Assembly (NCBI RefSeq): GCF_900128535.1
Contig: NZ_FQTR01000004.1
Span: 1 to 47,047 of the forward strand
DNA length: 47,047 bases
Source: a bacterium endosymbiont of Bathymodiolus sp. 5 South
GTDB taxonomy: Bacteria > Pseudomonadota > Gammaproteobacteria > PS1 > Pseudothioglobaceae
Reading direction: 5' to 3'
Below are positions 9,529 through 18,755 of this stretch, one piece after another. Made by a program: the position numbers and the translations under genes. Under the pieces are notes generated by a model that saw only the letters and a list, made by a program, of their open reading frames with translations, had not been told where the DNA came from and did no database searches. Every line of letters begins with the position of its first letter. The stretch's first letter is position 1.

Positions 9529-10833
9529 ATGAGTCAAACACCCTCCCTAGGCCTTTCTCAAGATTTATTAAAGCGTATCCTTTTTTTATTGGGGGCGTTG
9601 ATTGTTTTTAGAATGGGTACACATATTACCATTCCATTTATTTCGCCAACTGCACTGGCTTCATTAGTGCAAGACCAGCAGGGTACGATTTTGGATATGT
9701 TTAATATGTTTTCTGGTGGCGCACTAGAGAGGTTGTCTATTTTTACTTTGGGCATTATGCCTTATATTTCGGCATCAATTATCGTACAGTTGATGACATC
9801 AATAGTACCAAAGTTTGAACAACTTAAGAAAGAAGGTGAGAGTGGTAAGCGCAAGATTACACAATACACGCGTTTGGGTACTGTCGTTTTGGCAGTGTTT
9901 CAATCTTACGGTATTTCAATTGCCTTACAATCACAAAATGCTGGCGGTGTGGCATTGGTAACAAACGCTGGCTTCACTTTTAGTTTGGTAACGGTAATAA
10001 CATTAACCACAGGCACATTGTTTTTGATGTGGTTGGGTGAGCAAATTACAGAAAAAGGTATTGGTAATGGTATCTCGATGATTATTTTTGCTGGTATTGT
10101 TTCAGGTTTGCCATCGGCAGTAGGTTCAACATTATCGTTAGTCTCCACGGGTGAATTGGCGGTTATTTTGCTTGTCATATTGTTGGCAATGACTTTGTTA
10201 GTGACTGCTTTTGTGGTGTTTATGGAGCGTGGACAACGCCGTATTACGGTGAATTACGCCAAGCGTCAGCAAGGTCGTAAGATGGTTGGCGGTCAGAGTT
10301 CATACTTGCCACTTAAAATTAATATGGCAGGTGTGATTCCACCAATTTTTGCCTCTTCGATTATTTTATTTCCAGCAACATTAGGTGGCTGGTTTTCACA
10401 ATCAGAAGGCATGGGTTGGTTGGCTGATTTGACTGCGGGTATTTCTCCAGGTCAGCCATTATATGTATTGTTTTATGGTTTGGCGATTGTATTTTTTACA
10501 TTTTTCTATACAGCACTCACTTTTGATTCAAAAGACACAGCAGATAAGCTGCGTAAGTCTGGTGGTTTTATTCCGGGTATTCGTCCAGGTAAGAACTCAG
10601 CAGATTATATTGACTCTGTTGTGTCGCGTTTGACAGCCTCAGGTGCGCTTTATATTACCGCAGTTTGTTTGTTGCCAGAGTTTTTGATTTTGTATTGGAA
10701 TGTGCCATTTTATTTTGGCGGTACCAGTTTATTAATTATCGTTGTTGTGGTGATGGACTTCATTGCACAAGCGCAATCACATTTAATGTCTAATCAGTAT
10801 GAGTCATTAATGAAAAAATCAGGTTTAAATTAG
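9529..10833 (+). CDS. secY: Protein translocase subunit SecY
   Basis: 434 residues from the ATG at 9529, immediately after the rplO stop; an open frame extends 12 codons further into rplO but lacks SecY character. About ten hydrophobic membrane segments follow the pattern of SecY. Recognisable parts are [26 protein letters not shown], the [13 protein letters not shown] segment, the [15 protein letters not shown] cytoplasmic loop and [15 protein letters not shown]. SecY is the channel of the SecYEG complex in the inner membrane and is the usual penultimate gene of the spc operon. Confidence 0.98.
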   Translation: MSQTPSLGLSQDLLKRILFLLGALIVFRMGTHITIPFISPTALASLVQDQQGTILDMFNMFSGGALERLSIFTLGIMPYISASIIVQLMTSIVPKFEQLKKEGESGKRKITQYTRLGTVVLAVFQSYGISIALQSQNAGGVALVTNAGFTFSLVTVITLTTGTLFLMWLGEQITEKGIGNGISMIIFAGIVSGLPSAVGSTLSLVSTGELAVILLVILLAMTLLVTAFVVFMERGQRRITVNYAKRQQGRKMVGGQSSYLPLKINMAGVIPPIFASSIILFPATLGGWFSQSEGMGWLADLTAGISPGQPLYVLFYGLAIVFFTFFYTALTFDSKDTADKLRKSGGFIPGIRPGKNSADYIDSVVSRLTASGALYITAVCLLPEFLILYWNVPFYFGGTSLLIIVVVVMDFIAQAQSHLMSNQYESLMKKSGLN

Positions 10834-10845
10834 AAGGGTAGTATT

Positions 10846-10959
10846 ATGAAAGTAAGAGCATCAGTTAAAAAGATTTGTAACAATTGTAAAATTATTAAGC
10901 GCCATGGTGTGGTGCGTGTAATTTGTAAAGAGCCTAGACATAAACAAAGACAAGGTTAA
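10846..10959 (+). CDS. rpmJ: 50S ribosomal protein L36 (zinc-ribbon form)
   Basis: 37 residues starting [21 protein letters not shown]11, C14, C27 and H32 form the CCCH zinc site of the classic L36, and the tail RHKQRQG is typical. A GAAGGG ribosome site lies just before the ATG. L36 is inserted late into the 50S subunit. It closes the spc operon; the next gene has its own promoter. Confidence 0.96.
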
Positions 10960-10965
10960 TTGACA

Positions 10966-10994
10966 TTGACATTGCACGACCAGCAAAGTATAAT
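10966..10994 (+). promoter_or_regulatory. Consensus sigma-70 promoter of the alpha operon
   Basis: TTGACA (10966-10971), 17 bases, then TATAAT (10989-10994): a perfect match in both boxes and spacing. A second TTGACA directly precedes it (10960-10965), starting just after the rpmJ stop. The predicted start near 11,001 leaves a leader of about 80 bases before rpsM, where S4 autoregulation acts in E. coli. I could not show such a pseudoknot here. Confidence 0.85.
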
Positions 10995-11083
10995 TGCTCG
11001 TTTTGCAAATTTTAAAGTTGTGAATTTAAGTAAGAGAAAGACAAACATTCATGATTGATTTTATAGAAATAAAGGATATATAG

Positions 11084-11437
11084 ATGGCTAGAATAGCGGG
11101 AATAAATATTCCAACACATAAACATATTGTTATTGGCTTGCAGTCAATTTTTGGTATTGGCGATACGCGCGCAAAAGCAATTTGCAACGAGCTTAAATTA
11201 GATCCAGCAACAAAAGTATCAGATTTAGCTGAAGACCAGTTAGAGTTAATTCGTAGTGCGATTGCTCAGTTTGAAGTTGAAGGTGACCTTCGTCGTCAAA
11301 TCGCAATGGATATTAAACGCTTGAGGGATTTAGGTTGTTATCGTGGTATCCGTCATAGAAAATCATTACCACTTCGTGGTCAAAGAACCAAAACAAATGC
11401 TAGAACTCGCAAGGGTCCTCGTCGTTTAATTAAATAA
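11084..11437 (+). CDS. rpsM: 30S ribosomal protein S13
   Basis: 117 residues: [19 protein letters not shown] at the start, the helix-two-turn-helix region with [12 protein letters not shown], and the basic tail [18 protein letters not shown]13 contacts L5 in an intersubunit bridge and P-site tRNA. It is the first gene after the alpha promoter, with AAAGGATAT before the ATG. Confidence 0.98.
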   Translation: MARIAGINIPTHKHIVIGLQSIFGIGDTRAKAICNELKLDPATKVSDLAEDQLELIRSAIAQFEVEGDLRRQIAMDIKRLRDLGCYRGIRHRKSLPLRGQRTKTNARTRKGPRRLIK

Positions 11438-11452
11438 TCATAGGTAGATATT

Positions 11453-11836
11453 ATGGCTCAAGCACCAACAAAGAAAAAATCAAAAAAAGTCGTTACTGAC
11501 GGTATTGCGCATATTCATGCAACATTTAACAATACCATAGTGATGATTACAGACCGTCATGGCAATGCAGTTTGCTGGGCCACTTCAGGCGGCTCTGGTT
11601 TTAGAGGTTCAAGAAAATCTACCCCATTTGCAGCACAAGTAGCAGCAGGAAATTGTGGTGAAAAAGCATTGGCTTTTGGCATGAAGAATTTAGAAGTTCG
11701 TGTTAAAGGTCCCGGTCCCGGTAGAGATTCAGCCATTCGTGGTTTAAATGCACAGGGCTTAAAAATTCAATCAATCACAGATGTAACGCCAATCCCTCAC
11801 AATGGTTGTCGTCCTTCTAAAAAACGCAGAGTATAA
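11453..11836 (+). CDS. rpsK: 30S ribosomal protein S11
   Basis: 127 residues with [41 protein letters not shown] and the end [18 protein letters not shown]11 lies on the 30S platform near the Shine-Dalgarno helix. It is 15 bases behind rpsM and nine before rpsD. Confidence 0.98.
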   Translation: MAQAPTKKKSKKVVTDGIAHIHATFNNTIVMITDRHGNAVCWATSGGSGFRGSRKSTPFAAQVAAGNCGEKALAFGMKNLEVRVKGPGPGRDSAIRGLNAQGLKIQSITDVTPIPHNGCRPSKKRRV

Positions 11837-11845
11837 GGATAAATT

Positions 11846-12472
11846 ATGGCTAGATATACTGGACCTACTTGTAAATTAGCCCGTCGCGAAGGCACGGACC
11901 TATTTCTAAAAAGTGGCATTAGATCATTAGATTCTAAATGTAAAGTGTCGCAACTACCAGGTATGCACGGTGCAACTGCCCGTCAACAGAAAGGTACTGA
12001 ATATGGCTTACAATTGCGTGAAAAGCAAAAAGTTAGGCGTATTTACGGTATTTTAGAAAAGCAATTCCGCTCATATTATAAAAAAGCCTCTCAAAAGAAA
12101 GGTTCAACAGGTGAAAACCTATTGTCTTTATTGGAGTGTCGTCTTGATAATGTTGTTTACCGTATGGGTTTTGGTTCTACGCGCGCTGAAGCGAGACAAT
12201 TGGTTTCTCACAAGGCTATCTTGGTGAATGGTTCGGCGGTTAATATCCCTTCTTACCAGGTTGGCGCTAATGATGAAATTTCTATTAGAGAAAAAGCAAA
12301 AAAACAAAGCCGCATTCAATTAGCAATGGAATTAGCTGAGCAAGGCAACTTGCCAGAGTGGGTTGAAGTTGATAGTAAAGCACTAAAAGGTGTATTTAAG
12401 AATGTTCCTGCACGCGATGACTTGTCATCTGATATTGCAGAGCATTTAATTGTTGAATTGTATTCAAAATAA
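11846..12472 (+). CDS. rpsD: 30S ribosomal protein S4
   Basis: 208 residues starting [20 protein letters not shown], with the S4 RNA-binding domain at [20 protein letters not shown] and [13 protein letters not shown] (about residues 93-130). S4 nucleates 30S assembly and represses the alpha operon in E. coli. Two cysteines near the N-terminus (C9, C31) are too few for the four-Cys zinc form. Confidence 0.98.
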   Translation: MARYTGPTCKLARREGTDLFLKSGIRSLDSKCKVSQLPGMHGATARQQKGTEYGLQLREKQKVRRIYGILEKQFRSYYKKASQKKGSTGENLLSLLECRLDNVVYRMGFGSTRAEARQLVSHKAILVNGSAVNIPSYQVGANDEISIREKAKKQSRIQLAMELAEQGNLPEWVEVDSKALKGVFKNVPARDDLSSDIAEHLIVELYSK

Positions 12473-12482
12473 AGGACATATT

Positions 12483-13463
12483 ATGCAAGGAAATGCAAGA
12501 GATTTTTTAAAGCCAAAGTTGGTTGAATCAAAAGAAACAGCGAATAATGAGTATAGAGTTATTCTTGAGCCTTTAGAAAAAGGCTTTGGACATACACTGG
12601 GTAATGCCTTAAGAAGAACATTGTTGTCTTCTGTTTCAGGATCTGCAATTACAGAAGTAGCAATTGACGGTGTGATGCACGAGTTTTCAACGATTGAAGG
12701 CGTTCAGGAAGATGTACTAGACATCTTGTTAAACCTTAAAGAAGTTTCAGTTGCGCTAAATACTTCTGATTCAGCAGAAGTTGTTATTGACAAGAAAGGC
12801 CCTTGTGAAATCACAGTCGCTGATATTGAAGCAAATGCAACAGATGTGTCAGTATTCAACAAAGATAAAGTGATTGCAACGGTAAATGCCGGTGGTCATA
12901 TGCGACTAACGCTTAAGATCAGCACAGGTATTGGTTATGATGCAGCAGTTGCACGCGACGATGAAGCAACAACAATTGGCGGTATGCAACTAGATGCAAG
13001 TTTCTCACCTATTAGGCGTGTGAGCTTCACAGTTGATGCAGCGCGTGTTAATCAAAAAGTGAACCTTGATAAATTAAACATTGTCATGGAGACAAATGGC
13101 TCGGTTAATGCTGAAGAAGCGATTAAGCGTGCAGCAACAATCTTACAAGACCAATTGTCTTCATTTGTTGAATTAGAGTTGGTTGAAGAAGAAGAGGCTT
13201 TGCCAACTTCAGATGATTTTGACCCGCAATTATTAACAGCAGTAGATGAGTTGGAATTAACGGTTCGTAGTGCAAACTGCTTGAAAGCTGAACAAATCTA
13301 CTACATTGGTGATTTAATTGGGAAGTCTGAGCAAGACTTGTTGAGAACACCTAATTTAGGTCGTAAGTCGTTGAACGAAATTAAAGAAGCATTAACTGAG
13401 AAGGGTCTAGATTTAGGCACAGCCATTGAGAACTGGCCACCAGTTGATTTAATGAGTGAATAA
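12483..13463 (+). CDS. rpoA: RNA polymerase subunit alpha
   Basis: 326 residues from the ATG at 12483, preceded by AAAGGACATATT; the open frame runs 11 codons further upstream but the family start fits here. The N-terminal dimerisation domain holds [20 protein letters not shown] and [20 protein letters not shown]. The C-terminal domain (about residues 245-320) holds the DNA and activator contact region [16 protein letters not shown], then [12 protein letters not shown]. This domain would contact an FNR-type activator at the nos promoters further along. Confidence 0.98.
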   Translation: MQGNARDFLKPKLVESKETANNEYRVILEPLEKGFGHTLGNALRRTLLSSVSGSAITEVAIDGVMHEFSTIEGVQEDVLDILLNLKEVSVALNTSDSAEVVIDKKGPCEITVADIEANATDVSVFNKDKVIATVNAGGHMRLTLKISTGIGYDAAVARDDEATTIGGMQLDASFSPIRRVSFTVDAARVNQKVNLDKLNIVMETNGSVNAEEAIKRAATILQDQLSSFVELELVEEEEALPTSDDFDPQLLTAVDELELTVRSANCLKAEQIYYIGDLIGKSEQDLLRTPNLGRKSLNEIKEALTEKGLDLGTAIENWPPVDLMSE

Positions 13464-13472
13464 GGAAATATC

Positions 13473-13862
13473 ATGAGACATAGAAAGTCAGGTAGACAAC
13501 TAAACCGTAATTCTTCTCATCGTAAGGCGATGTTTAAGAACATGGCAAATTCATTGTTTGAGCACGAGACAATCAGAACCACTTTACCAAAAGCAAAAGA
13601 GCTTCGTCGTGTTGTTGAGCCATTAATTACTAAAGCCAAAACAGACAGCGTTGCTAATCGTCGTAATGCATTTTCAAAATTACGCGATGATGCATCAGTG
13701 GCTAAATTATTCACTCAGTTAGGTCCCTTCTACAAAGACCGCCCTGGTGGTTACATTCGTATTCTTAAAGCTGGTTTTCGTACTGGTGATAAAGCGCCAA
13801 TGGCGATTGTTCAATTGGTTGATTTCGATAGCACACCCGCTGACGATTCTACAGATTCATAA
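13473..13862 (+). CDS. rplQ: 50S ribosomal protein L17
   Basis: 129 residues with [40 protein letters not shown] and the terminal [20 protein letters not shown] segment. It sits at the tunnel exit region. It normally ends the alpha operon, but here rpsU follows 12 bases later on the same strand. Confidence 0.98.
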   Translation: MRHRKSGRQLNRNSSHRKAMFKNMANSLFEHETIRTTLPKAKELRRVVEPLITKAKTDSVANRRNAFSKLRDDASVAKLFTQLGPFYKDRPGGYIRILKAGFRTGDKAPMAIVQLVDFDSTPADDSTDS

Positions 13863-13874
13863 AGGAAAAAAACT

Positions 13875-14090
13875 ATGCCTTCAATTAAAGTAAGAGAGAA
13901 TGAACCCTTTGATATTGCACTTAGACGCTTTCGTCGTACTTGTGACAGAGCGGGTGTTATTACCGATGTTCGCAAGAAAGAATTTTACGAGAAGCCAACA
14001 TGGGTTAACAAGCGCATGAAAGCAGCAGCCGTCAAACGCACCCATAAGGAAATGGCTAAGAATCGTATTCATCGCAAGAGAATGTATTAA
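13875..14090 (+). CDS. rpsU: 30S ribosomal protein S21
   Basis: 71 residues: [20 protein letters not shown] and the basic tail with [21 protein letters not shown]21 acts in initiation near the 3' end of 16S rRNA. An AAAGGAAAAAA ribosome site precedes it. In E. coli rpsU heads the rpsU-dnaG-rpoD operon; here it is attached to the alpha operon and neither dnaG nor rpoD is near. A 161-bp palindromic element separates it from the terminator at 14,291. Confidence 0.97.
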   Translation: MPSIKVRENEPFDIALRRFRRTCDRAGVITDVRKKEFYEKPTWVNKRMKAAAVKRTHKEMAKNRIHRKRMY

Positions 14091-14094
14091 AGTA

Positions 14095-14125
14095 GTCTCA
14101 TTTGATCATTCATATACAATGAGAC
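14095..14125. repeat. Short inverted repeat straddling the left end of the mobile element
   Basis: GTCTCATT (14095-14102) is complementary to AATGAGAC (14118-14125), with 15 bases between. The right arm is half host DNA and half element end (GAGAC). It may be chance, or a trace of an older element end. There is no T run, so it is not a convincing terminator. Confidence 0.35.
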
Positions 14126-14281
14126 CTTTGCATAAATAGGAATAATCATCAAAAACCCACTTTTCACCCACTTGGCGATTTTTTAAACCCAGCCTTAGCC
14201 CTGCCAGGACAAGGTTTAAAGAAATCACCAATTGGGCAAAAATTGGATTTTGTTAATCATCCCTATTTATGCAAAGGTCTC
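14121..14281. mobile_element. 161-bp palindromic MITE-like element, copy 1
   Basis: The ends are perfect inverted repeats of at least 20 bases, GAGACCTTTGCATAAATAGG on the left and its complement on the right. The interior is also a long imperfect palindrome, so the transcript could fold end to end. ACAAT flanks both sides (14116-14120 and 14282-14286), consistent with a 5-bp target duplication. There is no open frame of note. A second copy lies inverted at 46868-47028 with six differences in 161 positions. The GAGACC end resembles IS5-superfamily ends from memory, so a non-autonomous derivative is the best guess; a matching transposase is not in the window. Confidence 0.85.
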
Positions 14282-14290
14282 ACAATAATA

Positions 14291-14317
14291 AAATCTCAGT
14301 TTTTACTGAGATTTTTT
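14291..14317 (+). terminator. Intrinsic terminator of the alpha operon/rpsU
   Basis: AAATCTCAGT (14291-14300) pairs fully with ACTGAGATTT (14305-14314) around a TTTT loop, with the T run continuing to 14317. It probably belonged directly to rpsU before the mobile element inserted between them. The yqeY ATG follows 20 bases later, so yqeY may depend on read-through or on a promoter I cannot identify. Confidence 0.85.
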
Positions 14318-14337
14318 AATTTAGGAGTAGCTTAACA

Positions 14338-14784
14338 ATGTCAAAACTAAAACAACGCATTATCGAAGATATGAAATCGGCAATGAAAGCCAAAGATAAA
14401 GAGGGGTTAAAAGCCATTCGTATGATTTTAGGCGCTATCAAGCAAAGAGAAGTTGATGAGCGTATTGAGCTTGTTGATGAGCAAGTATTAGCCGTCATCC
14501 AGAAGATGGTTAAGCAACGCAAAGACTCTATTTCACAATTCAAAGACGCAGGTCGCACTGACCTTATCGAAATTGAAGAAGCAGAGTTGGTGGTCATCAA
14601 CAACTATATGCCTGCACAACTTTCAGAAAATGATATAACCAAAGTTGTTGATAAAGCAATTGCTGAGTCTGGCGCATCTTCTATGCAAGATATGGGCAAG
14701 TTAATGGGGTTACTCAAGGCTCAACTTGAAGGTAAGGCTGATATGGGTGTTGTCTCTACTATTATCCGCTCTAGACTTTCTTAA
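14338..14784 (+). CDS. yqeY: GatB/YqeY domain protein
   Basis: 148 residues, the usual size of stand-alone YqeY. It begins MSKLKQRIIEDMKSAMKAKD, with LKAIRMILGAIKQREVDERI, and ends with MGKLMGLLKAQLEGKADMGV, matching the tail domain shared with GatB and GatE. The domain may bind tRNA, but the free protein has no settled function. TTTAGGAGTAGC supplies the ribosome site. It commonly lies between rpsU and dnaG; here the rpsU neighbour is kept and dnaG is gone. Confidence 0.93.
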   Translation: MSKLKQRIIEDMKSAMKAKDKEGLKAIRMILGAIKQREVDERIELVDEQVLAVIQKMVKQRKDSISQFKDAGRTDLIEIEEAELVVINNYMPAQLSENDITKVVDKAIAESGASSMQDMGKLMGLLKAQLEGKADMGVVSTIIRSRLS

Positions 14785-14796
14785 AAAGAAGTTTAC

Positions 14797-15522
14797 ATGA
14801 AGCTCGCATTAATTTTATTACTGATCAGTAATTTTGCATTTGCACAGGTTGTGCTAAATTACGCTAAAGAAAAACGCTGGGCAGCACAAGTTGAAGATGG
14901 CTTAATGGATGGTGAGGTAGTTTGGTTAAGTGCTAATAAACAACAGTTTATGTCGCTTTATACACCTAGTGAAACCAACACCAAGCGTGTAGCGGTGATT
15001 GTTCATGGTTTAGGGCTACACCCTGATTGGGCGCAAGTTATTCAACCTTTGCGCGTTGCACTTAGTGAAAAAGGCTGGCATACTTTATCCATTCAAATGC
15101 CAGTATTGGCAAATGATAAAGATGCAGTTCAATACATGTCTTTACTGGCTCAAGCTGATAATCGTATTAAAGCTGCAATTAATTATTTACAGCAACAAGG
15201 ATTAAGTGCAGATGCCATTGTATCTCATAGTTTAGGTAGTGTGATGAGTGCGCATTATTTAGACAATCAGCAGCACCCATTCAAATATTTTGTTGCGGTT
15301 GGAATGCCAGATTTGGCGGTTAAATACTTGGGTAAAATTCGTATCCCAATACTGGATTTGTATGGTGTGGATGATATTGAACCCGTGCTTAAATCCGTTA
15401 AAGAGCGAGCACAAGCCGCTAAAGAAAATATACATTACACACAAAAAAAAGTGAATGCCGATCATTTTTTTAATGACAAGGATGCCTTGTTAATCAATGA
15501 GGTCGGCAGCTGGTTGAAATAG
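14797..15522 (+). CDS. Secreted alpha/beta-hydrolase-like protein, DUF3530 type
   Basis: 241 residues. A signal peptide (MKLALILLLISNFAFA, cut before QVV) points to the periplasm. VAVIVHGLGLHPDWAQVIQP is the oxyanion-loop strand of an alpha/beta hydrolase, and VSHSLGSVMSAHYL holds the probable nucleophile serine; HFFNDKD near the C-terminus may supply the histidine. The layout agrees with DUF3530 from memory. The substrate is unknown. It lies 12 bases after yqeY and its end overlaps the likely start of the TauE-family gene. Confidence 0.75.
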   Translation: MKLALILLLISNFAFAQVVLNYAKEKRWAAQVEDGLMDGEVVWLSANKQQFMSLYTPSETNTKRVAVIVHGLGLHPDWAQVIQPLRVALSEKGWHTLSIQMPVLANDKDAVQYMSLLAQADNRIKAAINYLQQQGLSADAIVSHSLGSVMSAHYLDNQQHPFKYFVAVGMPDLAVKYLGKIRIPILDLYGVDDIEPVLKSVKERAQAAKENIHYTQKKVNADHFFNDKDALLINEVGSWLK

Positions 15523-16292
15523 CGCCCTTATTATTACTCGGTGCATTTTCTGGCTTTATTGCTGGATTACTGGGTGTAGGCGGCGGTTTGATTATTGTGC
15601 CAGTATTGTTGTATATATTGGCATTTGAGGTTCAGGAAGCGGTGTTAATGCATACAGCAATTGGCACTGCACTTGCAGTGATTGTTTTTACCTCTATATC
15701 CAGTGTTTGGGCACATCACCATCATGGTGCCATTCAATGGCAATATTTTACAAAACTCACCCCGACTATTTTATTAGGTGCTTTTAGCGGAGCGATTATT
15801 ACCCAATATTTGAGTTTTGATTTCTTGCGAATTTTATTTGCAATCTTTGAAATAATGGTGGCAATGATTATCTGGTTTGGCATCAGTGCTTCTGGACATG
15901 CAGATAATTTAAACAAAGGGGTTTGGTTAATAGCAGGCTATATTATTGGATTGGTTTCAGCCATAGTTGGTATTGGTGGTGGCACAATGACCACACCATT
16001 TCTAACTTACAATAAGGTTGATATTAAAAACGCTATTGCCACTTCAGCGGCTGTGGGTATGCCGATTGCGATTGCAGGCAGTGTGGGTTTTATTATGATT
16101 GGCACTGAGATTGAAGGCGCTACTAGTGGGTTAGGCTTTATCCATATAAAGGCATTACTCAGTATTGTTATGACCAGTATTTTTTTTGCACCACTCGGTG
16201 CTAAGGTTGCGCATAATATTAATGGCAAGAGATTAAAAAAAGGCTTTGCTTTATTTTTGCTTTTATTAGGTGCGTTTGTTTTAAGTTTCTAG
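15510..16292 (+). CDS. TauE/SafE family sulfite/anion exporter, probable CTG start
   Basis: From TTG at 15588 only 234 residues are obtained, and that start falls after the conserved first segment. Reading upstream in the same frame gives LLLLGAFSGFIAGLLGVGGG, the first TauE membrane helix with its glycine motif, until a TGA at 15498. No ATG, GTG or TTG occurs there. The best candidate is CTG at 15510, seven bases after GAGG (15499-15502), giving 260 residues and a 13-base overlap with the upstream gene. The second glycine repeat (SAIVGIGGGTMTTPFL) and about eight membrane segments fit TauE/SafE. Export of sulfite or organosulfur anions is plausible in a sulfur oxidiser but is inference. Confidence 0.82.
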   Translation: MVEIAPLLLLGAFSGFIAGLLGVGGGLIIVPVLLYILAFEVQEAVLMHTAIGTALAVIVFTSISSVWAHHHHGAIQWQYFTKLTPTILLGAFSGAIITQYLSFDFLRILFAIFEIMVAMIIWFGISASGHADNLNKGVWLIAGYIIGLVSAIVGIGGGTMTTPFLTYNKVDIKNAIATSAAVGMPIAIAGSVGFIMIGTEIEGATSGLGFIHIKALLSIVMTSIFFAPLGAKVAHNINGKRLKKGFALFLLLLGAFVLSF

Positions 16293-16294
16293 TG

Positions 16295-17593
16295 TTATAA
16301 TTTGGCGATGATTTTGTTAAAAATATCATCAAAATCAGCGTTGGACATGACGACAAAATGCCCTTGTTGGATGCGGCTGAGCTCGGCAACAATGTCCTCA
16401 ACACAGACAAATAAACTATCCTTGCTAAACAAGGTGTCAATATCCCAATCTTGATTTTCTGGTTTTAGAATTAATATTTGGTTGGCCTCACTTAGCGCAT
16501 CAACCAAACTTTGTTGATGTACGCCAGATTTCATCGTGTTAGAACGCAGTTCTAAAATTGCAACGATATTTTTATTGCCGACTTTAGCACGCAAACCACA
16601 AAGTGTGGTCTGAATGGCGGTTGGATGATGAGCAAAATCATCATATAGCGTGATATTATTGGTTTGGTACTTGATCTCTAAACGACGCTTCACCCCTTGA
16701 AATGTATTAAGCGCCTCGCAAGCAGTTTTAATTTCTACGCCAATATGGTGTGCAGCATAAATGGCACAAAGTCCATTTTGCATATTGTGCTCACCCAATA
16801 GATTCCAATTAACGGTATTATCTTCAACATCAAAGGTAGTGCCAATATCACTGATTTCCAATTTGGAAGTAGGTAAGGTTTGTTGTTGTGAGTATAACCC
16901 CATCTCAATGACTTGTTCAATCGCTGCTACATTTTGTGGATGGATAATAAGCCCATCATTTGGCAGAGTGCGAAGTAAATAATGGAATTGTTTTTGAATG
17001 TCTTTGAGAGAGTCAAAGATATCAGCATGGTCAAACTCAAGATTATTAATCACCAAAGTTTTAGGGTGGTAATGCACAAATTTTGAGCGTTTGTCAAAAA
17101 AGGCAGTGTCATATTCATCGGCTTCAATCACAAAGAAGTTAGAGTCAGTTAGACGCGATGATACGCCAAAGCCTTCAACCACACCACCAATTAAGAAACT
17201 TGGGTTATAGCCTGCAACTTCTAAAATCCAAGCTAACATACTTGCAGTGGTCGTTTTCCCATGCGTGCCACTAATAGCAAGCACCCATTTGTCGTGTAAT
17301 ACATTTTCACTGAGCCACTGTGCCCCTGAAGTGTAGGCGTATTGTTTGTTTAAAATTTCTTCCACACATTCATTACCACGCGGTAAGGCATTGCCAATAA
17401 TATAAACATCAGCCTTAGGTAAGTCTTTAGCGTGATAGCCCTGTGTATAACTGATACTTTGCTTATCAAGCTGGGTGCTCATGGGTGGATAAACGCCTTG
17501 GTCTTGCCCAGTAACGCTGTGTCCAAGTTGTTTGGCGATTAAGGCGAGTGAGCCCATAAAAGTGCCAGCGATACCTAAAATATGAATGTGCAT
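16295..17593 (-). CDS. mpl: UDP-N-acetylmuramate:L-alanyl-gamma-D-glutamyl-meso-diaminopimelate ligase
   Basis: 432 residues. MHIHILGIAGTFMGSLALIA is the nucleotide-fold start of the Mur ligase family, and SGTHGKTTTASMLAWIL is its ATP loop. EADEYDTAFFDKRSKFVHY and DDFAHHPTAIQTTL are typical of Mpl rather than MurC. The enzyme attaches recycled murein tripeptide to UDP-MurNAc in the cytoplasm. It ends two bases from the convergent TauE-family gene and diverges from cca over a 76-base gap. Confidence 0.94.
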   Translation of the reverse strand: MHIHILGIAGTFMGSLALIAKQLGHSVTGQDQGVYPPMSTQLDKQSISYTQGYHAKDLPKADVYIIGNALPRGNECVEEILNKQYAYTSGAQWLSENVLHDKWVLAISGTHGKTTTASMLAWILEVAGYNPSFLIGGVVEGFGVSSRLTDSNFFVIEADEYDTAFFDKRSKFVHYHPKTLVINNLEFDHADIFDSLKDIQKQFHYLLRTLPNDGLIIHPQNVAAIEQVIEMGLYSQQQTLPTSKLEISDIGTTFDVEDNTVNWNLLGEHNMQNGLCAIYAAHHIGVEIKTACEALNTFQGVKRRLEIKYQTNNITLYDDFAHHPTAIQTTLCGLRAKVGNKNIVAILELRSNTMKSGVHQQSLVDALSEANQILILKPENQDWDIDTLFSKDSLFVCVEDIVAELSRIQQGHFVVMSNADFDDIFNKIIAKL

Positions 17594-17669
17594 TTACTTA
17601 GTGAGAGCTGTTATTTTAAATAAGGTCATTCGTGTATTATAGATTTATTTATTCTAGTTTGTAACGACT

Positions 17670-18755
17670 ATGAAAATATACTTGGTTGGTGGTGCTGTTC
17701 GAGACCAATTATTGGGCATTGCTGATGAAAACACCGAAAGAGATTGGGTGGTCGTTGATTCATCGCCTGATGAAATGTTGGATTTGGGTTATCGTCAAGT
17801 AGGGCAATCCTTTCCTGTGTTTCTACACCCTGGCACACAAGAGGAATATGCGCTTGCTAGGGTTGAGCGAAAAATTAGCAAAGGCTATAAAGGTTTTGAA
17901 TTTGATACGGCTAACACGGTTACCCTTGAGCAAGATTTGTCTCGTCGAGATTTAACCATTAATGCTATTGCGCAAACAAAAGACGGTGATTTGGTTGACC
18001 CGTTCAATGGACAACAAGATTTAGACAATGGATTACTTAGACATGTATCTGATGCGTTTAGCGAAGACCCTGTGCGTGTATTGCGTGTGGCGCGTTTTGC
18101 TGCACGGTTTAAGCCCTTTGGCTTTAAGGTGGCACATACAACGCATCAGTTAATGAAACAAATGGTGATCTCTGGCGAGGTAGATGCGCTCATCTCTGAA
18201 CGAGTTTTTAAAGAATTAGAACAATCCCTATCTTACGAAATGCCGTCAGCATTTTTTAAAGTATTGTTGGCTTGTGGTGCTTATGACAGAGTTTTTGCTG
18301 GGCTTAAAACTGGTGACAAGCAAAGCCACAAAACTACATTTGAGATTTTAGATAATTTAAAAACCGATGCGATGCCTATCAAGTTTGCCATATGGTTAAA
18401 AGACGAAAAGGCAGAGGCAATCATTGAGTTATGCAATCGTATTAAGTGTCCAAAAAAATACGAACAATTGGCAAAACTGGTGAACAAAACTTATCAGTTT
18501 GCCACAAACTTTGATACCCAGTCTAGCGATGCAGTGTTTAACTTTTTTGCTAAAACTGATGCGCTTAGACGACAAGAGCGATTTGCAGAGTTACTGATGA
18601 CTTTTGAGTTATTGGGTATTGATGTGAGTCGCATCATTGAACTTAGAGACCTACTAGATATGATGGATATCTCTAGGTTGAATAAAGAGAATATTGGTGC
18701 TGAGATTCAAATTGAGAAACAACGCATTATCGAGTCATTTCTCAACGCGACATAG
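17670..18755 (+). CDS. cca: CCA-adding tRNA nucleotidyltransferase, degenerate HD domain
   Basis: 361 residues, shorter than E. coli Cca (412). The N-terminal class II nucleotidyltransferase is intact: [25 protein letters not shown] (metal-binding DxD region), [14 protein letters not shown] and [12 protein letters not shown]. The region where E. coli has its HD phosphohydrolase (HPEIDTGIHT and HDLGKG) reads [11 protein letters not shown] and FAIWLKDEK, so the HD metal residues look lost. The enzyme adds or repairs the tRNA CCA end. The last 21 bases overlap the convergent nuclease gene. Confidence 0.95.
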   Translation: MKIYLVGGAVRDQLLGIADENTERDWVVVDSSPDEMLDLGYRQVGQSFPVFLHPGTQEEYALARVERKISKGYKGFEFDTANTVTLEQDLSRRDLTINAIAQTKDGDLVDPFNGQQDLDNGLLRHVSDAFSEDPVRVLRVARFAARFKPFGFKVAHTTHQLMKQMVISGEVDALISERVFKELEQSLSYEMPSAFFKVLLACGAYDRVFAGLKTGDKQSHKTTFEILDNLKTDAMPIKFAIWLKDEKAEAIIELCNRIKCPKKYEQLAKLVNKTYQFATNFDTQSSDAVFNFFAKTDALRRQERFAELLMTFELLGIDVSRIIELRDLLDMMDISRLNKENIGAEIQIEKQRIIESFLNAT

